From contig JAYUED010000001.1 in assembly GCA_043739385.1 (NCBI GenBank), forward strand, positions 140,353 through 204,352: a stretch of DNA of 64,000 nucleotides, given 5' to 3'. Numbering within the stretch: the stretch's first letter is position 1; every line of letters starts with the position of its first letter. The translations under genes were made by a program, and so were the position numbers. A model generated the notes under the pieces. It ran no database searches. It was not told the DNA's origin and worked only from the letters and a program-made list of their open reading frames with translations. Shown piece by piece: positions 17,133-25,254 of this stretch. Source of the DNA: Defluviibacillus sp043739385 (lineage in GTDB: Bacteria > Pseudomonadota > Gammaproteobacteria > Burkholderiales > Burkholderiaceae_C).

Positions 17133-18542
17133 TCAGGCAGGACGACCTAGAAAGACACGCAGTATCAGGCGTTGCAAGGCAGTGCCGTACGGTGGATAGA
17201 AAAGATGCACGGGGAACCATTTGTTCATCGTTAGCACGCTCTTGCCATGAGACAACGCCCGAAAGCCTTCAGGCCCGCGCCAGCTCCCCATGCCCGAGTT
17301 GCCAACGCCGCCAAACGGCAGGTCGCCCTGGAACACATGCCACGCCCAATCGTTGACGGTCATGCCGCCGGCGTGCACATTGCGTATCAGCCGCTGCTGC
17401 TCTGACGAATCAGAGCCGTAGTAGTACAACGCCAACGGACGCGGCCGCGCCGTGATGAAAGTAACGGCTTCGTCCATCGAGTCACAAGCCACCACCGCGA
17501 GAATCGGATTGAACAGCTCTTCCTGCATGATGCGCATGTCCGGCGTCACGCCCGTGACCACCTGCAGCGTGATAACGCGAGCGCCATCGCCTGGACCCGC
17601 CGAAGTGACGGTAGCGCCTTTGGCCACCGCATCGGCGAGCAGTTCGCGCGCACGGTCCGCGTGCCTTTGAGACGCCATGCTGGTGTACTCGACGTCCTGT
17701 ACCGGCTGCGGGTACATGCGCTGGAACGCACGCACCGCAGCCGCTGCAAATTCATCGACGCGGTCGCGCGGCACCAACGCGTAGTCGGGCGCCACGCAAG
17801 CCTGCCCGGCATTGAACGCCTTGCCATGTGCGATAGAGGCCGCTGCGGCTTCGATCGACGCAGAGCGCCCGACGATGGCCGGTGACTTGCCACCCAGCTC
17901 CAGGGTGACCGGCGTGAGATTCTCCGCAGCAGCACGCATGATCTGCTTGCCAACGGCAGGCGAGCCGGTGAAGACGATGTGGTTCAACGGCAGGCTAGCG
18001 AACGCTTGCGCGATGTTGATGCCGCCTCCGAACACTGCAACCTGGTCATTCGGAAAAATCTGGCCGAGCATCCGCCGCAACACTTCCGTGCTGCGCGGAG
18101 AAAACTCCGACATCTTTATCATCACGCGGTTGCCTGCGGCCAGCGCCATGATCAGCGGCCCGACGGCTTCCACGATAGGGAAATTCCACGCTGCGATCAC
18201 GCCTACAACGCCTTTTGGCTGGTATACCACCTTGGCACGGTTAGTCTTGAACAGCAAATCAGCACGGCGTCCCTGCGGCCTCATCCAACGCCGCAGATTA
18301 GCCAGCGCGTGGTCGATCTGCAGCGCGGGAAACATGACGTCGAGCATCTTGCATTCGAACTCCGAGCGGCGACCGAAGTCGTCGCTCATAGCCTTCGCAA
18401 GTTCATCCTGATGGTCGCGCAATGCAATGCGAAGTGCCTTCAGATCGCGCCTGCGCTGCTCGACTGGCGGATAGGGTTGCGCCAGACAAGCCGCGCTTTG
18501 CAACGCCAGTGTGGCGTTCAGTTGATCAATGGTGTCCGTCAT
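17133..18542 (-). CDS. aldehyde dehydrogenase, coniferyl-aldehyde-dehydrogenase-like
   Basis: NAD(P)-dependent oxidation of an aldehyde to the carboxylic acid. The 469-residue protein has the catalytic Cys249 in FNAGQACVAPDY, the general base Glu215 in LELGGKSP and the cofactor loop FTGSPAVGK near 191-199. The short form and a hydrophobic, basic C-terminus (YPPYGTALQRLILRVFLGRPA) are typical of the coniferyl/fatty-aldehyde dehydrogenase branch, often membrane-associated. It would act after the GMC alcohol dehydrogenase. Its start is only six bases after the acyl-CoA synthetase stop, so the product acid is likely handed to that enzyme. Confidence 0.88.
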   Translation of the reverse strand: MTDTIDQLNATLALQSAACLAQPYPPVEQRRRDLKALRIALRDHQDELAKAMSDDFGRRSEFECKMLDVMFPALQIDHALANLRRWMRPQGRRADLLFKTNRAKVVYQPKGVVGVIAAWNFPIVEAVGPLIMALAAGNRVMIKMSEFSPRSTEVLRRMLGQIFPNDQVAVFGGGINIAQAFASLPLNHIVFTGSPAVGKQIMRAAAENLTPVTLELGGKSPAIVGRSASIEAAAASIAHGKAFNAGQACVAPDYALVPRDRVDEFAAAAVRAFQRMYPQPVQDVEYTSMASQRHADRARELLADAVAKGATVTSAGPGDGARVITLQVVTGVTPDMRIMQEELFNPILAVVACDSMDEAVTFITARPRPLALYYYGSDSSEQQRLIRNVHAGGMTVNDWAWHVFQGDLPFGGVGNSGMGSWRGPEGFRALSHGKSVLTMNKWFPVHLFYPPYGTALQRLILRVFLGRPA

Positions 18543-18548
18543 ATTGGT

Positions 18549-20102
18549 TCAGACCGCGCGCCACTGGTCGCCCCAGAACTTGGCTCGTACATTTCTCTTG
18601 AGTAGCTTGCCGACCGCGCTGCGTGGCAGTTCGCTCCAGAACTCGACCGACTTAGGCGTCTTGGTGCTGCCGAGCTGCTCTTTGCACAAAGCCATGATGG
18701 CGGCTTCGTCAACCGCTGCGCCTGCTTTAAGCTGAACGACAGCCTTGACCGCCTCGCCCCACTTTTCATCGGGAACGCCGACCACGATGCAGTCGAGCAC
18801 AGCAGGATGTGCCTGAATGACTTTTTCGATTTCGACCGGGAAGATGTTGAACCCACCCGACACGATCATGTCCTTCATGCGGTCCACAATGGTGACGTAG
18901 CCGCGTGAATCCATCACGCCGACATCGGTCGTATGATGCCAGCCGAACTGCGATACCTCGGCCGTTTCTTCAGGCCGCTTGTAGTAGCCCTGCATGACCA
19001 TGGAAGAACGAACAACGATCTCGCCCCGCTGGCCGGCCGGCAACAGATTGCCTTCTGGGTCCATGATCGCCAGACGTGCCACGTCCACTGCTCGGCCCGC
19101 TGCCCGTACCACTTCATCGTCGAAGCTGCCATCGCTGCGCAAGTAGTCTTCCGGACCTTTGACGAGGATGGGAATCAACGTTTCGGTCTGGCCGAATCCT
19201 TCGTACATGATTGGTCCGAAAACCTTTACGGCTTCCTTGAACTTTTCTGGTGCGATGGGAGCGGCGCCAACGATAAAGACTTCAAGCGAAGAGAAGTCCG
19301 TCAGCTTCGTTTGCGGGTGCGCCAGCAACCCGTAAACCGCTGTCGGTGGCAAATAGAGGTGAGTGACTTTTTCCTTTTCAATCAACGCCAGCAAGGCCAC
19401 AGGATCGAAGCCAGGCATGATGATGTTGACCCCGCCTTTGACCACGAAGCCCAGTACCAGAAGGCCGGCTGCGTGCGTTAGCGGTGCGATGCAAAGGTGA
19501 CGGGATTTCGCGTTCACCTTGAACGCCGAGGCCAGACCCAAGCCCATCAGTTCCAGCGTGCGGTGCGTGTGTACGGCACCCTTCGATGGGCCGGTCGTGC
19601 CACCGGTCGGTTGCAAGAAAGCGCACTGACTTGGGTTCTCCGGCTGATTGCGGAAGGGCTTATGGCAACCCTTCAACCATTCTTCCATCGACACGCCATG
19701 CTCCGACGTACCGTCGATGCAGACAAACAATTTGGCGTTGACCAACTTGGCTTTCAGCACAGGCATGCTGCTCTCGAAGTAGCTATGGAAAAACACGATG
19801 TCGGTGTCGAGGTAGTCCAGCACCTCAGCGTTTGTCTCGATCGAATTGCGGATGTGGACCGACAACCATGCGAAGTCTGCAAGGTTGATGCCGAGATGTA
19901 GCAATGACACACGATGATCGTTCGGTGCATAGATTGCCACGTGAGGACCGACACCTGCCTCACGTTCACGCGTGAGGCCGTTAGCCACGGCATGCACATA
20001 CTTTTGCGACTCGCTATAAGTCAGGCGCGTGGCGCCATCCACAAAAGCCAGATCGTCTGGACGCAGGGCCACAACGGCATCGAAATAGTCAGAAAGTCTC
20101 AT
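18549..20102 (-). CDS. acyl-CoA synthetase (AMP-forming)
   Basis: Activates a carboxylic acid to its CoA thioester via an acyl-adenylate. From the ATG at 20102 (MRLSDYFD; 517 residues) it has the P-loop-like TGGTTGPSKGAVHTH, the adenylate motif YEGFGQTE and the hinge DRMKDMIVSGGFNIFP. The catalytic Lys is in SAVGKLLKRNVR at the C-terminus. An in-frame ATG 17 codons upstream (20153) is less likely, because MRLSDYF matches the family N-terminus and has a GGAA element before it. It follows the SDR gene in the beta-oxidation operon. Chain-length preference is not readable. Confidence 0.9.
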   Translation of the reverse strand: MRLSDYFDAVVALRPDDLAFVDGATRLTYSESQKYVHAVANGLTREREAGVGPHVAIYAPNDHRVSLLHLGINLADFAWLSVHIRNSIETNAEVLDYLDTDIVFFHSYFESSMPVLKAKLVNAKLFVCIDGTSEHGVSMEEWLKGCHKPFRNQPENPSQCAFLQPTGGTTGPSKGAVHTHRTLELMGLGLASAFKVNAKSRHLCIAPLTHAAGLLVLGFVVKGGVNIIMPGFDPVALLALIEKEKVTHLYLPPTAVYGLLAHPQTKLTDFSSLEVFIVGAAPIAPEKFKEAVKVFGPIMYEGFGQTETLIPILVKGPEDYLRSDGSFDDEVVRAAGRAVDVARLAIMDPEGNLLPAGQRGEIVVRSSMVMQGYYKRPEETAEVSQFGWHHTTDVGVMDSRGYVTIVDRMKDMIVSGGFNIFPVEIEKVIQAHPAVLDCIVVGVPDEKWGEAVKAVVQLKAGAAVDEAAIMALCKEQLGSTKTPKSVEFWSELPRSAVGKLLKRNVRAKFWGDQWRAV

Positions 20103-20177
20103 TTTATTATTCCAGTCTGTGTACGGAGAAGCACTAAGCGAACGAAGCGCCAACGCGCGTTGGCTTTTGGCTTTGGA

Positions 20178-20954
20178 TTACTTGGCGGACAGTCTTGACG
20201 CCGCGTCGAGGCGAACGGTTTCCGCGTTGATGTAGGCGTTCTCCACGATGAAGGCACAGCAGTGCGCAAACTCGCGCATGTTGCCCAGACGCCGTGGTGC
20301 TTCCATTTTTTCCGTCAGCGAGCTGAGGATTTTGGGGTCCAGTCCCGCGACCATTGGTGTCAGGAACAGGCCTGGTGCGATGGCGTTGACGCGTATGCCG
20401 AAGGCGCCCAGTTCACGCGCTGCCGGCATGTTCAGGCCGATTACGCCCGCCTTGGTCGCGGCATACGCGGCCTGGCCGATTTGCCCTTCATACGCTGCGC
20501 CGGACGAGACGTTGATGACCACGCCGCGCTCTTCGCCGTCTTCAGGTACGTTCTTCGCCATTTGTTCGGCGCACTTTGACATGACGTTGAAAACGCCATT
20601 CAGATTGACGGCGGTGCTTTGCGCAAAGCGAGCCAGCGGTGCGGCCTTGCCTTCCTTGCCCAGAATTTTGAAACCGGTCGCAATGGCGGCACCGTTGATG
20701 CAGACGTGGATAACACCGAAGCGTGCCATCACTGCATCGACAGCAGCCTGCACCGATTCTTCGCTGCCGACGTCAGTCTGGACGAACATGGCGATTTCAG
20801 CGCCGAGGGCTGTCACTGCGTTGTTGCCGGCTTCGACGTTCACGTCGAAGATTGCGATGCGCGCACCCTTTTCCTGTGCCATATAGTGGGCTGTTGACAA
20901 ACCGAGACCAGATGCGCCACCGGTGATGACGATGACTTTGTTTTGAATGTGCAT
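20178..20954 (-). CDS. SDR-family 3-hydroxyacyl-CoA dehydrogenase (type II HADH/HSD10-like)
   Basis: Short-chain dehydrogenase of 258 residues that probably oxidises 3-hydroxyacyl-CoA to 3-ketoacyl-CoA with NAD. The cofactor motif TGGASGLG is near residues 11-18, the acidic residue of IFDVN selects NAD, NGAA is the structural motif, and the catalytic Ser-Tyr-Lys lies in NVSSGAAYEGQIGQAAYAATK. The overall pattern, with the insert around GEERGVVINVSS, resembles the HSD10/type II HADH group. It sits between the acyl-CoA dehydrogenase and the acyl-CoA synthetase, supporting a beta-oxidation role. Confidence 0.87.
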   Translation of the reverse strand: MHIQNKVIVITGGASGLGLSTAHYMAQEKGARIAIFDVNVEAGNNAVTALGAEIAMFVQTDVGSEESVQAAVDAVMARFGVIHVCINGAAIATGFKILGKEGKAAPLARFAQSTAVNLNGVFNVMSKCAEQMAKNVPEDGEERGVVINVSSGAAYEGQIGQAAYAATKAGVIGLNMPAARELGAFGIRVNAIAPGLFLTPMVAGLDPKILSSLTEKMEAPRRLGNMREFAHCCAFIVENAYINAETVRLDAASRLSAK

Positions 20955-20973
20955 GATGTTTTGCTTGAGGTAA

Positions 20974-22131
20974 TTAGAACGCGTTCACACCGGTCAGCGC
21001 GCGACCGATGATGAGTTGTTGGATCTGGGTCGTGCCTTCAGGGATCGGCACGATGATGGCTTCGCGTGCCAGCTTCTCCACCAAAAATTCCTTGGTGACG
21101 CCGTTGCCGCCATGAATCTGGACGGCCTGGCGGGCAATCGTCACAGCTGCTTCGCAGGCGAAGTACTTGGCCATGGCCGCTTCCATTTCGGCGGGTACAC
21201 CGGCTTCGATCATCGAGGCAGCGCGTTGCGTCAAAAGACGTGCAGCGTCCACGTTGGTCGCCATTTCAGCCAGCATGGCCGAGATCAACTGGTGGCCTGC
21301 AATCAGCTTGCCGTGTTGCTTGCGCACCTTGGCGTAGTTGACTGCTTCTTCCAGCGCACGACGCGCAATGCCCAAGCCTTGCGCGGCCACGAATACGCGT
21401 GAGCGCTCGAAGAACGACAAGGTATTTTTCAGCGCTTCGCCTTCGTTGCCCAGCATGTTGCTGGCCGGGACTCGCACGTCGGTCAGAAAAATCTGCGCGG
21501 TTGACTGGCTGTTCCACGCCATCTTGGGAATCTCGCGCACTTCATACGGGTGCTCTTTGCGGTCCAGCAGGAAGTGCGTCAGGCCACGGCGTGGGTCATC
21601 GCCAGTACGGCATGTGCAGATCAGGATGTCCGAGTAGCCGCCATTGCTGATCCAGGTTTTCTCGCCGTTGAGGATGTAGTCGTCGCCATCACGACGCGCC
21701 CGCGTTTTGATCTCCAGCACGTTGGAGCCAACATCAGGCTCAGAGATGGCAGCGCTACAAAACAGATCTCCGCTCAACAGGCCAGGCAGGTAACGCTCTT
21801 GCAAATTGGCCGGTGCCAGCTTGGCGATCATCTGTGCGCAGAACGAATTGATCAGCACTGGAACCGATAGGTCTATGGAAGTGGCGGCTACTTCCTCGAA
21901 CAGCATGATCATCGTGAGCCAGTCGAGTCCTAGGCCACCTTTCTCTTCGCTGACCACGCCCGAGACAAGACCGAACTGGGTCAGTTCGCGGACGACCGCT
22001 CCCATGACTTTTTTGGGCATTGGCAGGTCGCGGTATTCCCTGTTGAACAGCGGTTCGGCCTTGTCGGCGAGGTAACGGCGCAAGCCGTCGATCGCGCTCT
22101 GTTGTTCTTCGGTCTTGAAAACGTATCCCAT
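20974..22131 (-). CDS. acyl-CoA dehydrogenase
   Basis: FAD enzyme that introduces the alpha-beta double bond in acyl-CoA. The ATG at 22131 (MGYVFKTEEQQ) has an AAGGA element upstream and gives 385 residues, the normal length; the frame stays open further upstream, but that sequence is non-homologous and runs into the thiolase gene. The FAD/substrate motif CSAAISEPDVGSN, the WISNGG segment and the catalytic Glu in PIPEGTTQIQQLIIGRAL are visible. It follows the thiolase gene by 46 bases and is in the same operon as the other beta-oxidation genes. Confidence 0.92.
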   Translation of the reverse strand: MGYVFKTEEQQSAIDGLRRYLADKAEPLFNREYRDLPMPKKVMGAVVRELTQFGLVSGVVSEEKGGLGLDWLTMIMLFEEVAATSIDLSVPVLINSFCAQMIAKLAPANLQERYLPGLLSGDLFCSAAISEPDVGSNVLEIKTRARRDGDDYILNGEKTWISNGGYSDILICTCRTGDDPRRGLTHFLLDRKEHPYEVREIPKMAWNSQSTAQIFLTDVRVPASNMLGNEGEALKNTLSFFERSRVFVAAQGLGIARRALEEAVNYAKVRKQHGKLIAGHQLISAMLAEMATNVDAARLLTQRAASMIEAGVPAEMEAAMAKYFACEAAVTIARQAVQIHGGNGVTKEFLVEKLAREAIIVPIPEGTTQIQQLIIGRALTGVNAF

Positions 22132-22177
22132 ATCTATTCCTTGATTGTTTGTTTGTTTGTTGTGAGGCTGTGGAGGC

Positions 22178-23419
22178 TTATGCGCAGGCGAGGATGGTGA
22201 TTGCCACCACAGCCTCTTCAATGCCGAACAGACCGCCGCCGTTTTCCTGAATCGCGATGCGTGCGTTGGTGACCTGGCGCTTGCCAGCTTCGCCACGCAG
22301 TTGTGTGACGAGTTCGTGAATCTGGCCGAGTCCGGTTGCACCGATCGGATGCCCCTTGGACTCCAGGCCACCAGACGGGTTGATGGGTATGCGCCCGCCG
22401 ACAGTGAAGTCACCGCGTTCGGCAGCCGGTCCACCTTCACCGAAAGGCACCAGCATCAGCGACTCGGCGTTGAGGATTTCGCCGATGGCTGAAGCATCGT
22501 GGACTTCCGCCACGTCGATATCGCTCGGCGCTACGCCAGCGACTTCGTAAGCCTTTTTGGCCGCGAGGTGCGCAATGATTTTTTGTGGCTCGTCGAGTCC
22601 GCGGTCGGAACCGGTCTGGATGATGCTGGCGAGAACACGCACGGCACGGCCGCCCGCACCCTTGAGGCGCTTGAGACCTTCTTCATTGCACAGCACGGCT
22701 GCAGCAGCGCCGTCGCTGATCGGCGAGCACATCAACGTTGTTAAGGGATAAGCAATAGGCGGAGATGCCAGCACCTGTTCGATGGTGAAGGCCTGCTGAA
22801 ACTGCGCCAAGGGGTTGTGCACCGAGTGCGCGTGGTTCTTTGCCGAGACCGAAGCGATCTGGTTTTGCGTGGTGCCATAACGCAGCATGTGGTTGCGGCA
22901 GATGGCGGCGTACACGTCCATGAACACGCTGTACGGTCGCTCCGACATTGTGCCCGGTGGTGGCACGATGCCTTCGCCCATGGCCAGCAAAGTCTTCTTG
23001 TTTGCTTCGACCGTGGAGACATCCCAACCGCCATCGAACGCCGCGAACATCTTGGACTTGTCGGGAATGTTCATCTTCTCCACACCCACTGCCAGCGCAA
23101 TGTCGCAGCTGCCGGCACGCAATGCCATTGCGGCGAGGTTGAATGCAGAGGAGCCGGTGGCGCAGGCGTTTTCAACGGTGTAGACCGGCACGCCCTGGAT
23201 GCCCAGACGGCGCATGGCGATGGGGCCGGGAATCGAAGTCTGGCCCTGAAAAATCCCGTTGGTCATGGTGCCGTAGAAGGCGGTGCCAATATCGGCAGTG
23301 CCGCATTCCGCGTCCTTCAATGCCAGACCAACGGCCTCCCCAACCATGTCATAGACCGTCTTGTCGAGAAGGCGGCCAAAGGCCGTCATGCCGACGCCTA
23401 CTACGTAGATATTGCTCAT
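22178..23419 (-). CDS. SCP-x-type thiolase (lipid-transfer-protein thiolase)
   Basis: A 413-residue thiolase-like enzyme cleaving 3-ketoacyl-CoA. The nucleophile is Cys86 in VENACATGSSAFN, and the C-terminal GGLESKGHPIGATGLGQ carries the catalytic His; EVHDASAIGE is the third conserved block. The variant motifs place it in the SCP-x/lipid-transfer thiolase group, not the FadA group. SCP-x thiolases are known for cleaving alpha-methyl-branched ketoacyl-CoA to propionyl-CoA, as in sterol side-chain or pristanate breakdown. The alpha-methylacyl-CoA racemase in the same block fits this. Branched-chain specificity is an inference. Confidence 0.88.
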   Translation of the reverse strand: MSNIYVVGVGMTAFGRLLDKTVYDMVGEAVGLALKDAECGTADIGTAFYGTMTNGIFQGQTSIPGPIAMRRLGIQGVPVYTVENACATGSSAFNLAAMALRAGSCDIALAVGVEKMNIPDKSKMFAAFDGGWDVSTVEANKKTLLAMGEGIVPPPGTMSERPYSVFMDVYAAICRNHMLRYGTTQNQIASVSAKNHAHSVHNPLAQFQQAFTIEQVLASPPIAYPLTTLMCSPISDGAAAAVLCNEEGLKRLKGAGGRAVRVLASIIQTGSDRGLDEPQKIIAHLAAKKAYEVAGVAPSDIDVAEVHDASAIGEILNAESLMLVPFGEGGPAAERGDFTVGGRIPINPSGGLESKGHPIGATGLGQIHELVTQLRGEAGKRQVTNARIAIQENGGGLFGIEEAVVAITILACA

Positions 23420-23450
23420 ATTTATGTTTTTCTTTGGGTAATAAGTTGGT

Positions 23451-24236
23451 TCAACGGCCCTGGAACTGGGGCTCGCGTCGTTCTGAAAATGACTTGAGGC
23501 CTTCCTGGAAGTCGAAGGTGCGCATGTGTTGGCGCAACATGACTTGCTCGTGCACCAGTGCGTCGTCGCGTGTTTTGTCGGCTGATGCGCGCGCCACTTC
23601 CTTCATGCGACGCAAGGCGATCGGGCTCTTCTTTGCGATGTGGACGGCAAGCTTTTGTGCAGCCTCGGCCAGTGCGGCATCGGGATGCACTTCGCACACC
23701 AGACCGCAGGCCTGCATCTGTGTGGACGACAGCGACTTGCCCGTCATCAGCATGTACATCGCCATGTTCAGCGGGATAAGGCGCGGCAGCACGGCGGCGC
23801 CACCTGCACCCGGATAGACACCGAAGTTGGCATGCGCATCAGCCAGCGTGGCGCTTTCGGCCGCGATGATCATGTCAGCACACATCGCGAGTTCCAGGCC
23901 ACCGGCCATGGTCACGCCATTCAGTGAAGCGATCACCGGTTTGGGGAAGTTGCGCAGTCGCGTATAGAGAACGTTCGCGCGGTCCAGAAAATCGGGCTCG
24001 CCGGCGGGCAGGTTCTGGCTGGCGAGAATTTCTTTCAGGTCAGCACCGGCGCAGAACGCGCTGCCTGCGCCCGTCAGGACTACGACCCGCACACTGTCAT
24101 CTGTCGCCAGTTCAACCAGACGTCGGTCTAGCTCTGCCACCAGCGCCAGATTCAGCGAGTTCATGGCCTTGGGCCGGTTGAGCATCAAGCGCGCGACAGC
24201 GTCGGTCGTTTCGCAAAGCAATACATCGTCGGACAT
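23451..24236 (-). CDS. enoyl-CoA hydratase/isomerase family protein
   Basis: A crotonase-fold protein of 261 residues. The oxyanion-hole segments AFCAGADLKEI and GVTMAGGLELAMCADM are present, and the first catalytic Glu (in GGLELAM) is kept. By alignment by eye, the second Glu of classical hydratases (PEI in the rat enzyme) is replaced in ADAHANFGVYPGAGG, where His occupies the position. This is seen in several crotonase subfamilies, so hydration is likely but isomerase or hydrolase activity cannot be excluded. It lies between the glxR-like gene and the thiolase in the operon. Confidence 0.85.
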   Translation of the reverse strand: MSDDVLLCETTDAVARLMLNRPKAMNSLNLALVAELDRRLVELATDDSVRVVVLTGAGSAFCAGADLKEILASQNLPAGEPDFLDRANVLYTRLRNFPKPVIASLNGVTMAGGLELAMCADMIIAAESATLADAHANFGVYPGAGGAAVLPRLIPLNMAMYMLMTGKSLSSTQMQACGLVCEVHPDAALAEAAQKLAVHIAKKSPIALRRMKEVARASADKTRDDALVHEQVMLRQHMRTFDFQEGLKSFSERREPQFQGR

Positions 24237-24354
24237 GGAATCTCCTGAAAATCAAGTGATTCAATGCTAAGGCGCGACTCCCACTGTGACAGGTCATTGC
24301 AGCGAAACGCGTTGTCTGTCCAACGGGATGGAATACTGGGGATAACCCTGATTT

Positions 24355-25245
24355 TTAGGTTGCGTCGGGCGCTACCGGATGTTGAGCTAGAGCTTCCAGC
24401 GCCTTGACCAACGCTGAATGATCGGCTTGCCCGTGGCCCATCGCGGCGCATGTGTTCATGAGCTGCGCAGCGCCTGCGGTTTGCGGTAATGCTACGCCAA
24501 GCGAACGCGCGCTCTGCAACGCGAGGTTCAAATCTTTCTGATGCAGCGCGATGCGAAAGCCTGGCGAGAAGGTACGCTTTATCATGCGTTCGCCGTGTAC
24601 TTCGAGAATGCGTGACGAGGCGAAGCCGCCCATCAGCGCCTGCCGCACCTTGGCCGGATCAGCGCCCGCTTTTGACGCGAACACCAGTGCCTCGGAGACG
24701 GCAGCGATGGTGAGCGCCACGATGATTTGGTTCGCTACCTTGGTGATCTGCCCGGCGCCCACAGTGCCGACCAGCGTGATGTTCTTGCCCATCTTTTCTA
24801 ACAGGGGCAGGGCGCGTTCGAAAGCCTCTTCAGTCCCGCCGCACATGATGGTCAGGCTCGCCGCTTTGGCTCCGACCTCGCCGCCGGACACTGGTGCGTC
24901 GACATAGTCGCAACCCAGCGCAGCTATTTTTTTGGCGAAGGCTTGGGTCTGGATTGGGTCGATCGAGCTGCAATCGATGACGAGCCTTCCCTTTACGAGA
25001 CCTGCCGCTACACCGCCTTCGCCGAACAGTACAAGCTCGACGTCGGGCGTGTCGGGCAGCATGAGGATGACGATATCCGCCTTTTGTGCCACTTCTGTGG
25101 CAGAGATGCACGACGTTGCGCCGGATGCGAAAGGTTCAGGAGCAGGCTTGCGTGTGTGAATGAACAGCGTGTGGCCTGCGTCTAGCAAGTGTCCCGCCAT
25201 GGGTGCGCCCATGATGCCGAGGCCGATGAAGCCGATATTTGCCAT
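24355..25245 (-). CDS. glxR: 2-hydroxy-3-oxopropionate (tartronate semialdehyde) reductase
   Basis: Reduces tartronate semialdehyde to glycerate in glyoxylate use. The 296-residue beta-hydroxyacid dehydrogenase has the Rossmann motif GLGIMGAPMAGHLLDAGH at its N-terminus, the substrate motif DAPVSGGEVGAKAASL near residue 115 and the catalytic Lys in GQITKVANQIIVA. It starts 9 bases after the glyoxylate carboligase stop. That pairing distinguishes it from 3-hydroxyisobutyrate dehydrogenase, the main alternative. A 118-base gap separates it from the enoyl-CoA hydratase gene. Confidence 0.87.
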   Translation of the reverse strand: MANIGFIGLGIMGAPMAGHLLDAGHTLFIHTRKPAPEPFASGATSCISATEVAQKADIVILMLPDTPDVELVLFGEGGVAAGLVKGRLVIDCSSIDPIQTQAFAKKIAALGCDYVDAPVSGGEVGAKAASLTIMCGGTEEAFERALPLLEKMGKNITLVGTVGAGQITKVANQIIVALTIAAVSEALVFASKAGADPAKVRQALMGGFASSRILEVHGERMIKRTFSPGFRIALHQKDLNLALQSARSLGVALPQTAGAAQLMNTCAAMGHGQADHSALVKALEALAQHPVAPDAT

Positions 25246-25254
25246 GATGTTTTC

